Assembly: GCA_903877385.1 (NCBI GenBank)
Contig: CAIRDP010000015.1
Span: forward strand, 1-64,000
Direction: 5' to 3'
Length of the DNA stretch: 64,000 nucleotides
From: an uncultured Bacteroidales bacterium
GTDB taxonomy: Bacteria; Bacteroidota; Bacteroidia; Bacteroidales; FEN-979
Position 1 is the stretch's first letter. Every line of letters begins with the position of its first letter. Shown here one piece after another: positions 19,614 to 28,859 of this stretch. The translations under genes and the position numbers were made by a program. The notes below the pieces were generated by a model. The model saw only the letters and a list, made by a program, of their open reading frames with translations, did no database searches and was not told the DNA's origin.

Positions 19614-19972
19614 ATTTTGGTTGAATTAACATCGGCAAGCGCAAGTTTCCTGATCTTTTCCTCGAACTCTCTCTTGCCTGATCCCTTGTAGAGGACTTCA
19701 GTCCCCTGCCGGGGGCAGTTCAGTTCGTCGAGGTCCATAGTCAGGATGATGGTTTTAACAGAGGGAAGAGGTTTCTTTTTCAATTCTGCAGTTTCCATGC
19801 ATGACTGCAGAAGGTCCTCGTCGGCCAGCAGTATGTCTGAACCGTTTGCAAGTTGCAGACAGAAGTTTTCGGGAGGCATGACAAGCACCCGGAAATCCTC
19901 AACCTGTTCCAGCAGGGTTTTCAGTCCCTGGCAGTAAGTCGGATTCCCGTCGGCAAGAGCGATCATGATCAT
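19610..19972 (-). CDS. Orphan, degenerate response-regulator receiver domain
   Basis: About 121 residues from the ATG at 19972 (MIMIALADGNPTYCQGLKTL). The layout is that of a CheY-like receiver: an acidic site LADGN in which one of the usual two Asp is Gly, a candidate phospho-acceptor in DILLADED, the conserved Thr in TIILTM and the Lys in EVLYKGSGK. There is no output domain. The reading frame continues upstream to 20038 but that part does not fit the fold. The gene ends in a four-base ATGA overlap with the phospholipase D-like gene and lies 130 bases after a NarL-type regulator. It could be a phosphate sink or a regulator that works without phosphorylation. Confidence 0.65.
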   Translation of the reverse strand: MIMIALADGNPTYCQGLKTLLEQVEDFRVLVMPPENFCLQLANGSDILLADEDLLQSCMETAELKKKPLPSVKTIILTMDLDELNCPRQGTEVLYKGSGKREFEEKIRKLALADVNSTKI

Positions 19973-20102
19973 GAAACGCAGAATAAACCAGGGTGTGAAA
20001 TTACGACGGTTGCCATCAGCAGTCAACAGGAGAATCAATGAAAAGTAAAAGGGGATGACCTGAAATCAGCTAAGGGAAAACCCTGATACCGGGAAATCAG
20101 CC

Positions 20103-20741
20103 TTACTGCATGGTGTAATACTGGTTCCTGACAGCCCAGGCGATGAGTCCCGCCACGTTGCGTACGCCGGCTTTGAGAAACAGGTTCGAGCGGTGGGTCT
20201 CCACGGTTTTGGCTGAGATGTGCAGCTGCTCCGATATTTCCTGGGAGGTAAGGCCCTGGCAGATCAGCACCATGATCTCCACCTCCCTGGTGGTCAGTTC
20301 CTCTTCGCTGGCGGCCTTCCCGGTATACCTGAAGGCCAGCTTCTGAAGGATCTCCTGGCTGAAACAGGTACCTCCCCTGTGCACAGCAAGTATGGCCTGT
20401 TCCAGTTCATATTTGTTGGCTTTCTTCAGGATAAACCCCCTGGCTCCGGCCTGTATCATCTGAGTGTAATGACCGGTGTCGGAAAACATGGTGAGGGCGA
20501 TCACCTTAAGTTCAGGTTTCACCTCCAGGGCTCTCTGGATGGTGAGGGCTCCGCTGAGGGCGGGCATTTCAATGTCTACAAGGGCTACGTCTATCCCGGT
20601 CCCGGCCAGCGCCTCGACGAAGCGGTTGCCGTCGGATGTGCTGAACACCACTTCAAAGCCATCGATCTGGCTTAACACGAGGATGATGCCCTCCCTGAAG
20701 AGGTCGTGGTCGTCGATGATTGCTATCCTGATTGTCTCCAT
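20103..20741 (-). CDS. NarL/FixJ-family response regulator
   Basis: 212 residues from the ATG at 20741 (METIRIAIIDDHDLF). An upstream in-frame TTG would add two residues but overlaps the kinase stop. The receiver domain has the DD pair in IIDDHD, the phospho-acceptor in VALVDIEMP (Asp56 from this start), Thr in ALTMF and Lys in FILKKA. A LuxR-type helix-turn-helix follows (about 145-205) with LTTREVEIMVLICQGL and ISAKTVETHRSNLF. It starts two bases after the histidine kinase gene, so the two form a two-component pair. Target genes are unknown; the receiver and phospholipase genes just downstream are possible ones. Confidence 0.93.
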   Translation of the reverse strand: METIRIAIIDDHDLFREGIILVLSQIDGFEVVFSTSDGNRFVEALAGTGIDVALVDIEMPALSGALTIQRALEVKPELKVIALTMFSDTGHYTQMIQAGARGFILKKANKYELEQAILAVHRGGTCFSQEILQKLAFRYTGKAASEEELTTREVEIMVLICQGLTSQEISEQLHISAKTVETHRSNLFLKAGVRNVAGLIAWAVRNQYYTMQ

Positions 20742-20743
20742 GA

Positions 20744-22597
20744 TCAAACGGGTATGGTTATATTGACTAAAATCCCTGCATCCGGGGAGCTTTCCAAAGC
20801 CAGCGTCCCGCCCGACGACTCCACCCTGTTCCTGATGTTGTGCAGCCCCATGCCGGTCCTCTTCACCCGCGCAGGGTCGAATCCCTTACCGTTGTCGGAA
20901 TACCTTACCATGAGCTGGTTCCCCGAGAGGCTTATGTCGAGAGTGATCCTGCCGGCTTCCGCATGTTTCATAGTGTTGTTCAGCAGCTCGGTGATGCAGC
21001 GGTAAACGGTGAGTTCGGTCTTTGTATCGAGTCTTTGTTCCAGCCCCGAAGTGAAGATGACCTCGTACCTGCCCTGGGCGGTAAGCGGGGCCATCAGGTT
21101 GTTGAGCGCTGTCATTAGTCCGTGTTTCTCCAACACATGGGGGCTTATGTTATGGGAAATCCTCGACACCTCGTCTATGGCCTCGGAGATCACCATTTGC
21201 AGCCTTTCCCTGATTGCCTCACGGTTTGCGGGTTTTGCATCGAGAAAAGCCTGGTAATAGTGATTGATGGCCGAGAGCAGGGGCCCGAGCCCGTCGTGGA
21301 GGTCACGGGCGATGCGTCTCCGCTCGTTCATTTCCGTTTCGAGGACCGCCCCGCTCAGCTTCTGCCTGATGGCCCCCTTCCGGCTAAGTCTTAAATAAGA
21401 GAAGCTGATGACAAAGGCCAGGGTGAGCGCTGCGATGAGGATGATCAGCAGGATGATCTGCCGGTGATTGAATTCGTTCTTTTTCTGTTCCTCCCTGATC
21501 TTCTGCTCCTTGACAAAGAGGTCGAAACGGGCCGATTGCTCGACGATCTGGCTGTTCATACGGTCACTGAAGAACTCCGACTGAAGCTGGATGGCCAGGG
21601 CCAGGAACCCGCTTGCCTCACGGTAGTCGCCGGTCGCGGTGTAAACGTTGGCATACTGCCTGTAGATTCTCAGGTAGAGGTTGCGGTTTTCCCATAGGGG
21701 CGCAAGGCGGGTCGCCTCCTGCAGCGCCCCGAGGGCGGCCGTGTAATCTCCTTTTCGCATATAGATATTGCTCTGGTTGATCAGGGCGTTCATGGCCTGG
21801 AAAGGCATGCCGGAGGAGAGAAAATTGGATACGGCCTGTCGGGACAGGTCCAGAGCCCTGCCGTAATCTTTTTTGCGGATATACTGGAAGCTCAGTTCAT
21901 TCTGGGCTGCCGCCAGTCCGGGCTTATCTCCTGTCCTTTCCGAGAGCTCCCGGCAGAGAAGCGAGTATTTGAAAACCGAATCGGTATAAATTCCTGCCGG
22001 GTTCCCGCTTTCATTATAAAGAGCTGCGAGCCGGTTATAAGCATAGGCCCTGTTCCGGTCCGAGAGCGGGGCCGTCTTTCCGAGCATATCTTCGATCAGC
22101 CTGATTCCTTTCTGGTACTCCTGCTTCTGTCGGTAGGCCTCGCTGAGTTCTATCCTAGCATGGTCGGCATCCCCTGAATTCCCTGGCAACACCTCCAGGG
22201 CTTTCATCAGCAGGGGTATGGCCATATCGGGCATGGAACGTTCAAGATAATGACGGGCGTAAAACTGCAGGGAGTCCCCCAGAGTCAGAGGTCCGGCTGC
22301 GGCGAAAGCGCTGTTCCCCCGTTCAGCCTTAGCGGTCACGGCAGCTTCGTTTATCTTCATCTGCAGGTACCCGAGCCTGGCTAGCTGCACATCCGAAAGC
22401 GGATCTCCTGTGGTCTTGAGCGTTTCAAGAATTTTCAGAGCGTTCCCTGCATCAGCCGGAAGGCATCCCAGGGCTTTGTCACAGAGGGAATCGAACTGTG
22501 CCCGCGATAGCCGGTCCTGACCATGCAAGGAGGTGGCCAGCAGGATGAGTGCAATGAACGCTGCCGCGGATTTAAGGGTTCTGCCCGGGATAAGCAT
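20744..22597 (-). CDS. TPR-containing HisKA_3 sensor histidine kinase
   Basis: 617 residues. A signal or anchor segment covers residues 1-26 and TPR-like helical repeats span about 30-360, which should lie in the periplasm. One membrane span follows (QIILLIILIAALTLAFV). The dimerisation and phospho-acceptor helix is of HisKA_3 type (RRIARDLHDGLGPLL, His near residue 430). The HATPase_c domain has ELLNNTMKHA (N box), DNGKGFDP (G1) and GMGLHNI (G2). This is the usual partner of NarL-type regulators in Bacteroidota, sensing through TPRs rather than a small-ligand pocket. It is followed two bases later by its regulator. A promoter candidate lies at 22617-22646. Confidence 0.92.
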   Translation of the reverse strand: MLIPGRTLKSAAAFIALILLATSLHGQDRLSRAQFDSLCDKALGCLPADAGNALKILETLKTTGDPLSDVQLARLGYLQMKINEAAVTAKAERGNSAFAAAGPLTLGDSLQFYARHYLERSMPDMAIPLLMKALEVLPGNSGDADHARIELSEAYRQKQEYQKGIRLIEDMLGKTAPLSDRNRAYAYNRLAALYNESGNPAGIYTDSVFKYSLLCRELSERTGDKPGLAAAQNELSFQYIRKKDYGRALDLSRQAVSNFLSSGMPFQAMNALINQSNIYMRKGDYTAALGALQEATRLAPLWENRNLYLRIYRQYANVYTATGDYREASGFLALAIQLQSEFFSDRMNSQIVEQSARFDLFVKEQKIREEQKKNEFNHRQIILLIILIAALTLAFVISFSYLRLSRKGAIRQKLSGAVLETEMNERRRIARDLHDGLGPLLSAINHYYQAFLDAKPANREAIRERLQMVISEAIDEVSRISHNISPHVLEKHGLMTALNNLMAPLTAQGRYEVIFTSGLEQRLDTKTELTVYRCITELLNNTMKHAEAGRITLDISLSGNQLMVRYSDNGKGFDPARVKRTGMGLHNIRNRVESSGGTLALESSPDAGILVNITIPV

Positions 22598-22616
22598 GTT
22601 TAAAATTCGAATGTGT

Positions 22617-22646
22617 TAAAGATACGAAGGAATTTCACTTGACAAA
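22617..22646 (-). promoter_or_regulatory. Promoter candidate for the kinase gene
   Basis: On the minus strand a TTTG (22643-22646) and TATCTTTA (22617-22624) are 18 bases apart. This is close to the Bacteroidota TTTG/TAnnTTTG promoter with one mismatch in the -7 box. Confidence 0.5.
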
Positions 22647-22730
22647 TTTTTCGGTGTAATTGCTATTCCTGAAAGTCAATCTGGCGAAATAAATACATTA
22701 GGTTAAAGCCATAACATAGCTTTTTTATTC

Positions 22731-22738
22731 TAAATTTG
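22731..22738 (+). promoter_or_regulatory. Bacteroidota -7 element (TAAATTTG)
   Basis: Exact match to TAnnTTTG, 43 bases before the ATG at 22781, divergent from the kinase promoter. No good -33 box was found. Confidence 0.5.
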
Positions 22739-22780
22739 CAAAACTATTCACGGCTATGATAAACTATAACATATACTGCT

Positions 22781-23116
22781 ATGAGCAAAGAAAAAGAAGA
22801 TAACACAAACGGAAAGCAAGAAAAAGAAATGGTTCTGGAGGCTTTAAAAAACCTGATGAACAACCCTTGTGCCACCTTGAATACAAAATTCCTCAACTCG
22901 CATTCTAAAGTGGCCCTTATGTTCCAGGATCATATCTTCGAGATCCATGGAGAAGATGAAAAATTCATCCAATACATGGCTTTGAAAGTTCCTATCTCCT
23001 CTGCAGAACATAAAGAACTTCTGTCGCTATTCCTGGATGAAGTGAATAAACGGGCCGAAGATTCTTCCATAAAAAAACTGAATGAACTCCGGAATTTAAT
23101 AAAAGTCGGGGTCTGA
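22781..23116 (+). CDS. Small hypothetical cytoplasmic protein
   Basis: 111 residues, highly charged (Lys/Glu-rich N-terminus MSKEKEDNTNGKQEKEM), without signal peptide or membrane span. The middle (about 30-75) looks like a compact alpha/beta fold and the C-terminus is helical. I do not recognise the family. A real gene is supported by the promoter element upstream and by normal codon use. Its last 21 bases overlap the end of the convergent lipoprotein gene. Confidence 0.6.
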   Translation: MSKEKEDNTNGKQEKEMVLEALKNLMNNPCATLNTKFLNSHSKVALMFQDHIFEIHGEDEKFIQYMALKVPISSAEHKELLSLFLDEVNKRAEDSSIKKLNELRNLIKVGV

Positions 23117-24085
23117 GAGGGTCTGGCCTGTTCCCGCTCCAAATACTCCCGGTATACCGGTCCTGGGTTTCGCAGGATACGGATCAGGATTTCCGTTCCA
23201 GTTTTCATACCCTGCCCCGATTTTGAAAACCTCCCTGATATTCCCCTGCCCCTCTCCATAAGTGTACTGCCAAAGGTCGTATTGAGAGCTTGCAATAATC
23301 GTATTCTTCTTCGAAACCAGGCAGCCGTTCTGATCATAGCTGTACTCGTCGGTAATGTCGGGTACCGTGGGTGTGTCGTCTTCGTATTGGGTGTCATTTA
23401 TCAACTTACCCGAGCTGTAAGTATAGACGATTTTAAAGTTGACATAGGCAGCAGGTATGGAAAAATGCGCCTGCACCACCAGGTTGTTCTGCCAGGTAAT
23501 ATCGACCGTGCCGTACTGGCTGCTGTCCTGGTTGAAGGTTACTTCCTTTACCAGCCTCGCATTCTGGTCATAGTTGTATTCGGTACGCTGGTACTGCGTT
23601 AATGTCCCCATGTAGTAATAAAGCTGCTTCTTTTCTTTAAGCTGACCGCTGCTGTAAGTGAACTGGTTTATGTTCTGCTGACGCACAAAGCCTGAGGCGT
23701 CATAGAAGGTATTTATTATTTCGGACGGAAAACCTTCGGCTGACCAGGACGTGACAACGGCATCATATTCCTTTATCCAGGCCGAAGCTGTGGAATCATA
23801 CGAGGTAATGGCTGAAACCCGGTTGTTGTTGTAGTCAATGGTTGTTTTATAGTGGAGTTCATAACCGTTAACATACGCTTTTGACGTCGACCCGGTAAGC
23901 TGGTTGCCGCTATAGGTATTAATCCATGATTCATAGAGGTTTGAATTCTGATACATGGCATAAGAAGTTACACGGGTCGCTGCAGATGAACTTCCTCCTG
24001 AAGCGGAGGAGTCTTTTTTACAGGAGCTTATAATGACTGCGGATAGCAGCAGGGCAAGAAAGCCGGCGAGACGGGTTTTGGTCAT
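23096..24085 (-). CDS. Hypothetical lipoprotein with YD-like repeats
   Basis: 329 residues. The lipoprotein signal ends in ISSC (Cys22) followed by KKDSSASGG, so it is probably anchored in the envelope. The mature part is rich in short beta motifs such as YNYDQNARLVKE and YSYDQNGCLVSKK, which resemble RHS/YD repeat units seen in many Bacteroidota lipoproteins. No enzyme motif is visible. The product is clearly exported; its function is unknown. Confidence 0.82.
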   Translation of the reverse strand: MTKTRLAGFLALLLSAVIISSCKKDSSASGGSSSAATRVTSYAMYQNSNLYESWINTYSGNQLTGSTSKAYVNGYELHYKTTIDYNNNRVSAITSYDSTASAWIKEYDAVVTSWSAEGFPSEIINTFYDASGFVRQQNINQFTYSSGQLKEKKQLYYYMGTLTQYQRTEYNYDQNARLVKEVTFNQDSSQYGTVDITWQNNLVVQAHFSIPAAYVNFKIVYTYSSGKLINDTQYEDDTPTVPDITDEYSYDQNGCLVSKKNTIIASSQYDLWQYTYGEGQGNIREVFKIGAGYENWNGNPDPYPAKPRTGIPGVFGAGTGQTLSDPDFY

Positions 24086-24111
24086 GATGTCAAGATTTGG
24101 GATGAGGGATC

Positions 24112-24135
24112 TGGCGCTTCGCGACGATGCGGGAT
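24112..24135. repeat. Dispersed 24-bp repeat, copy A
   Basis: Read on the minus strand it matches bases 39211-39234 at 23 of 24 positions (core ATCCCGCATCG followed by CGCGAAGCGCCA). It lies in the gap between two minus-strand genes. Confidence 0.75.
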
Positions 24136-24147
24136 GTATGGACTAAA

Positions 24148-25779
24148 TTATTTCTTAATAAATTTTACGACCTCGCTCTTGTTGCCGGATATTACCCTGA
24201 GGCAGTATAATCCGTTTGCAAAGGATGCGGTAGGAATGTTCAGTGTGCCGTCTGTTAAATCTCCGTCGCGGGACTTATAAACGATTATTCCCCTCTGGTC
24301 CATTATCTCGAGGCTGGGAGGGGGTAAGGGTTTATTCATACTCACATGAAGGATATCGGAACAGGGATTCGGATAGACCCTGGCGGCCATGGTGCCGGAC
24401 GTAACAGGAGCGATGGAGGAGGTATTCACGTAGCATTTGTAGAACTGTATCCCTGAACTGTCGTATTGTGCGGCGAAATAAAGGCTGTTGTTATAAACCA
24501 CCAGGTTGGTCACATAGTTACTCTCCAGCCCAATGGTGTCGTTTCCAATCTGGACTGTGCCGGTATCGGCACCGTTGGTATACCAGAGCAGTCCCTCGGC
24601 CGAAAAAAACAGTTTGTTGCCGAACACTGTAAGCCATTGGGGATCGGAATCTCCGTAAATATTGATATCGCTGACCATATGGGTGCCTTTTTCGGTTCCG
24701 TCGGTGACCCAGAGCTCCTTGCCGCTGGTATCGGCTGCATTGAAGTACAGCAGCCCGTTATACACGGTGAAATTACCAGGGTCGGAATTGCCCTGGGGGT
24801 TGATGTCTTTTACCATCATAAGGCTAGAGGGATCAGGGCCCACCGACCAGAGTTCCCTTCCGTGAACCCCATCGTCGGCGCTGCAATACAGCCTGTTGTT
24901 ATAAACAAACAGGTTCATGGGATATGAACCTCCGGCACTTGCCGTATTGATGCGGACAAACAGGTTCGTACCGGCCTGGGTGCCGTCCGAAGCAAAAAGC
25001 TCCCATCCGTTGGCCCCGCTGTTCGCGTTAAAATAGAAGAGGTTTCCCATGCGGGTGAAACCATTGGGGAGTGAACTTTGCCCCTGCTGGGAATTCAGGT
25101 TTTTAACCATGTATGTGCCCTGTTCGGTTCCGTCGGTCCTCCAAAGCTGGTCGCTGTATGTATTGTCGCGGGCACTGAAATAGGCAATGCTGTCGAATTC
25201 AAAGAAACCCGAGGGATAGGCGCTGATGGTGTCGATATTCTTTATCATGTTTGTACCGGCCGAAGTCCCGTCGGAAATCCAGGGTTCATCGCCAAACAAC
25301 CCATCGGCCCCGTAAACCAGCCTTCCATTGAATGCGGCCAGGTCGTGGGGGTTTGAACCGGTGCTGCCGGGGAAAATGTCACTCACCAGCCTTGTCCCTG
25401 CTTCCGTGCCGTCGGTCACCCAGAGTTCATTTCCGTGCCCATTGTCCGTTGCCGAAAAAAACAGCTGGTTTCCTGCTACAGTGAATTCACCGGGATCAGA
25501 GCCTCCACCCACGCCCTTTAAGTTTTTTAAAAGGCTGATGTTTTTGAGCATCATGGTCCCTGCAGTGGTTCCGTCGGAGATCCAGGGTTCCAGCCCGTAG
25601 GCCTTGTTCCCAGCCGAAAATACCAGCTTGTTTTTGAATATCACAAAATCGGAGGGATACGATGATCCTGAATCATTGATGACTTTGACAAGTTCGATTT
25701 TGAAATTCTGGGATACTCCGGGAGGAAGCAGGAAAATATTCAAAATGAACAGCAGGATAAGTGAAGATATTTTCATCAT
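24148..25779 (-). CDS. ELWxxDGT-repeat secreted protein with T9SS sorting domain
   Basis: About 543 residues from the ATG at 25779 (MMKISSLILLFILNIF), which gives a normal signal peptide; an in-frame ATG at 25806 would add nine residues. The body is made of about nine repeats of the type ELWVTDGTEAGTRLV, the ELWxxDGT family, expected to fold as a beta-propeller. The last 80 residues (VYPNPCSDILHVSM onward) are a T9SS type A sorting domain. Ligand unknown. A good promoter lies upstream (25832-25862). Confidence 0.9.
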   Translation of the reverse strand: MMKISSLILLFILNIFLLPPGVSQNFKIELVKVINDSGSSYPSDFVIFKNKLVFSAGNKAYGLEPWISDGTTAGTMMLKNISLLKNLKGVGGGSDPGEFTVAGNQLFFSATDNGHGNELWVTDGTEAGTRLVSDIFPGSTGSNPHDLAAFNGRLVYGADGLFGDEPWISDGTSAGTNMIKNIDTISAYPSGFFEFDSIAYFSARDNTYSDQLWRTDGTEQGTYMVKNLNSQQGQSSLPNGFTRMGNLFYFNANSGANGWELFASDGTQAGTNLFVRINTASAGGSYPMNLFVYNNRLYCSADDGVHGRELWSVGPDPSSLMMVKDINPQGNSDPGNFTVYNGLLYFNAADTSGKELWVTDGTEKGTHMVSDINIYGDSDPQWLTVFGNKLFFSAEGLLWYTNGADTGTVQIGNDTIGLESNYVTNLVVYNNSLYFAAQYDSSGIQFYKCYVNTSSIAPVTSGTMAARVYPNPCSDILHVSMNKPLPPPSLEIMDQRGIIVYKSRDGDLTDGTLNIPTASFANGLYCLRVISGNKSEVVKFIKK

Positions 25780-25831
25780 TTCAGTGTTTTTAGTGGCCGT
25801 AATCATTCCGGTTCAAACATCAATGGTCATT

Positions 25832-25862
25832 CAAAATTAAGGAATCATCCCTTAACTGCCAA
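25832..25862 (-). promoter_or_regulatory. Promoter for the ELWxxDGT-repeat gene
   Basis: On the minus strand TTG (25860-25862) and TAATTTTG (25832-25839) are spaced 20 bases apart, matching the Bacteroidota consensus. Confidence 0.6.
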
Positions 25863-25889
25863 TGAAAAATAAGGTTTTTTTCAGGCCCC

Positions 25890-25920
25890 TTGACTTTTAC
25901 ACAACAATTATGTATATTTG
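25890..25920 (+). promoter_or_regulatory. Promoter for the VPS10/BNR-like gene
   Basis: TTG (25890-25892) and TATATTTG (25913-25920) are spaced 20 bases apart, with the ATG 20 bases further on. It is divergent from the promoter at 25832-25862. Confidence 0.65.
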
Positions 25921-25940
25921 TTTGAACTACAGCGCTCCCT

Positions 25941-28763
25941 ATGAAAAAAAATTTACTTCTTGTTACGGCAGCCGTTCTGGTCCTTGCCTCAGCAGGGGTT
26001 TGGTTTGCCTTTAAACCAACTCAAAACTCACATAAACAGGGCATTGCAAAATCAAAACCTGAAAAAGAAAAAACGCCTCCCTCATGGATGTTGCCCATGA
26101 TGGCCGAGCGCCAGCTTAACATGCTCCGTGATCCGCTTACAGGAAAAATACCATCAGGAATACGGTCGAGGGAACTGGAATTTGCGAAAAGCCTCCCCAA
26201 ATCGGCAAGTTCCCAGGACTGGACCTGGAGGGGCCCCGATAACATTGGCGGAAGAATGCTGTGTATAGGGGTGGATGTGGACAACGATAGCCACCTCCTG
26301 GCAGGCAGCGCCTCGGGGGGGATGTGGGAATCGTTCAGCAGCGGGAACCTGTGGCATAAGGTCACGGCGCCTGATGCTGAACAAAGCGCGACCTGCATAG
26401 TGCAGGACCGGAGGGCGGGTAAACATTCGACCTGGTATTACGGAAGCGGGGAACTCCTGAGCACAACCGACCGTAACGTGAGCACCAGCGTGCGCACCGT
26501 GGGCCTGGGCAACGGCATCTTCAAGTCGACCGACAACGGGGCCAGCTGGCAGGCGCTCACCTCGACCCAGGGCGGCAGGCTGGGTGTGCTGGAAGATGTG
26601 TTCCAGGGGGTCTGGCGCATCGTCACCGACCCGGTGAGCATGAATAAGGATATCGTGTACGCAGCCTGCTACGGGGCCATCATGCGCTCTGAGGACGGGG
26701 GTGCAAGCTGGTCCATGGTCCTGGGCGACCTGGTAAATAAATCCTTTTGCTCTGATATCGCCATAACTTCCGATGGCATCCTGTACGCCGTCCTCAGCGG
26801 TTACGGCTGGTCCATAGAACCCCCGGGAAGGAAGGGGATATGGAGGTCGGCAAACGGCATCAACTGGACGGAGATCACTCCAAGGGGCTTCCCCCACGAC
26901 AACCGTACGACCAAACTGGCCATCGCGCCTTCGGATGAATCGGTGATGTATGTATTCACCGAGTCGCAGTCGCCCGACCTCAACCCCTTTAACGGGTATA
27001 CGAATTCAGTGAATACATTCTGGAAGATGAACTGGAGCAGCTCGGGCGATTCGGCGGTATGGCAGAACCGCACTATGGGGATACCCGGGCACGGGAACGG
27101 CGACATCAATAGCTTTCCTTTTGCCATGGTTGTTTACGGCGGATATTGTGTTTCACTGGGCGTGAAGCCCGATGACGAAAACAAGGTCTTCCTGGGAGGC
27201 CTATGCCTCTACCGTTCAAACAATGGCTTCGCCGACAGCCTGCAAACGTCCATGCTCGGGGGAAGTCCGTATGACATGGATTCCCTCCACGCCATCCACC
27301 CCGACCAGCACGGGATCGCATTTTTACCGTCTGACCCCAATACGATGTTCATGGCAAACGACGGGGGGATCTACCGCACCAAGAACTGCCTGGCCGACAG
27401 CGCGCATATCTGGTGGGACCGCCAGAACGCCAAACTTATCACCACCCAGTTTTATTCGGTGGCCATCGACCACGGGGCTTCGGCCGAAGACTGGGTCCTG
27501 GGCGGCCTCCAGGATAACAACTGGTATTATACCGTCACTGCAAACCCATCGGAGTTCTGGTTCAATATCGATATCTGTTACGACGGGTTTGATGTTGCCG
27601 TTGCCCCTTCCTGGGAGTATTGCGTGATCTCGGCCTACAGCGGGAACATCTGGACTTCGCAGTTCGATGCATCCATGCACACCAAAAACATTTACCCGCA
27701 GCTGCCCGATACCCTGCTCAAATACTACGACCCGGTGATGGGCTCGAATGCGCTCTTCCCTTTTTACCAGAATTTCGCCCTTGACCCGAATAATTCCCAA
27801 ACCTTTTACCTTCCTACCATCAACAGCATCTGGCGAAAGGACGACCTTAAGGCTTCGGCCATGGATTCTTCAAAGCGCAACGCGGGCTGGAACCACCTCA
27901 GCAAGGTGGATATCGGCAATGCATCGGTGATCAGCGCGATCAGCCTTTCGCGGCTGCCGGCCAACCGTCTGTATTACGGCACCAGCCTTGGAAAGCTGTA
28001 CCGCCTCGACAATGCGAATACAGGGAACCCCCTGCCGGTGGATATTACCGGCAGCAACTTCCCCTCCCATGCTTTCATTTCCTGTATCGATATTAACCCC
28101 CTGAATGCTGACGGCCTGATGGTGGTGTTCTCGAATTACGGGGTTCAGAGTTTATTTCATTCTGCGGATGGAGGAGCTACCTGGTCCTCGGTTTCGGGTA
28201 ATCTCGAGGAACATCCCGACGGTTCAGGTTCGGGCCCCTCGGTAAGATGGGCCAAAATCCTGACCTACCAGGGCGAGAAGGTTGTTTTCGCAGGGACTTC
28301 GGTCGGGCTGTTCTCAACAACAGCTTTGAAGGGCGACTCAACCATCTGGGTGCAGGAAAGCCCCGACGCCATCGGCAACGTGATCGTCGACATGATCGAC
28401 GCCCGCTCCACCGACGGATTCATCGCGGTAGCTACCCACGGCAACGGGGTATACAGCACGTATTACAAGCCTTCGTCGGGAATCAGTGAACATGGTGGTT
28501 CTTCCCCGTTTGATCTCGGGAACCCCTATCCTGTCCCCTCTCATGGGTTTGTGAACCTGCCTGTCAATTGCAGCCGCAATGAAATAATAGAGATCAGCCT
28601 CACTTCCGCTTCCGGCCAGGACCTGGGAGTTGTCTGGAAGGGCCCATGCAAAACCGGGGAGCAGCTCATCCGGCTAACCCTTGAGGGACGCCCGGCGGGG
28701 GTATATTATGTAACCGCCGCGTCCTCATCCGCCAGGCAGACAAAGAAAATTATCCTGCTGTAA
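25941..28763 (+). CDS. Sortilin/BNR-repeat beta-propeller protein with T9SS sorting domain
   Basis: 940 residues. The N-terminus has a hydrophobic signal segment (MKKNLLLVTAAVLVLASAGV). The body contains repeated Asp-box units such as IFKSTDNGASWQALTS, IMRSEDGGASWSMVLG and LFHSADGGATWSSVSG. These are the hallmark of VPS10/sortilin-like and glycosidase-type propellers in T9SS cargo. No catalytic residues of a sialidase are evident. The last 75 residues (LGNPYPVPSHGFVNLP to KKIILL) are a T9SS type A sorting domain. A surface or secreted role is expected; the ligand is unknown. Confidence 0.9.
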   Translation: MKKNLLLVTAAVLVLASAGVWFAFKPTQNSHKQGIAKSKPEKEKTPPSWMLPMMAERQLNMLRDPLTGKIPSGIRSRELEFAKSLPKSASSQDWTWRGPDNIGGRMLCIGVDVDNDSHLLAGSASGGMWESFSSGNLWHKVTAPDAEQSATCIVQDRRAGKHSTWYYGSGELLSTTDRNVSTSVRTVGLGNGIFKSTDNGASWQALTSTQGGRLGVLEDVFQGVWRIVTDPVSMNKDIVYAACYGAIMRSEDGGASWSMVLGDLVNKSFCSDIAITSDGILYAVLSGYGWSIEPPGRKGIWRSANGINWTEITPRGFPHDNRTTKLAIAPSDESVMYVFTESQSPDLNPFNGYTNSVNTFWKMNWSSSGDSAVWQNRTMGIPGHGNGDINSFPFAMVVYGGYCVSLGVKPDDENKVFLGGLCLYRSNNGFADSLQTSMLGGSPYDMDSLHAIHPDQHGIAFLPSDPNTMFMANDGGIYRTKNCLADSAHIWWDRQNAKLITTQFYSVAIDHGASAEDWVLGGLQDNNWYYTVTANPSEFWFNIDICYDGFDVAVAPSWEYCVISAYSGNIWTSQFDASMHTKNIYPQLPDTLLKYYDPVMGSNALFPFYQNFALDPNNSQTFYLPTINSIWRKDDLKASAMDSSKRNAGWNHLSKVDIGNASVISAISLSRLPANRLYYGTSLGKLYRLDNANTGNPLPVDITGSNFPSHAFISCIDINPLNADGLMVVFSNYGVQSLFHSADGGATWSSVSGNLEEHPDGSGSGPSVRWAKILTYQGEKVVFAGTSVGLFSTTALKGDSTIWVQESPDAIGNVIVDMIDARSTDGFIAVATHGNGVYSTYYKPSSGISEHGGSSPFDLGNPYPVPSHGFVNLPVNCSRNEIIEISLTSASGQDLGVVWKGPCKTGEQLIRLTLEGRPAGVYYVTAASSSARQTKKIILL

Positions 28764-28859
28764 AAAACAGGATTTTGCTTTGCTTGCCAAGGTCATCGGA
28801 TTAAATATTTGTATATTTAACATCCTGGAATCAGGACCAAGCCACTATTCATCCATCTT

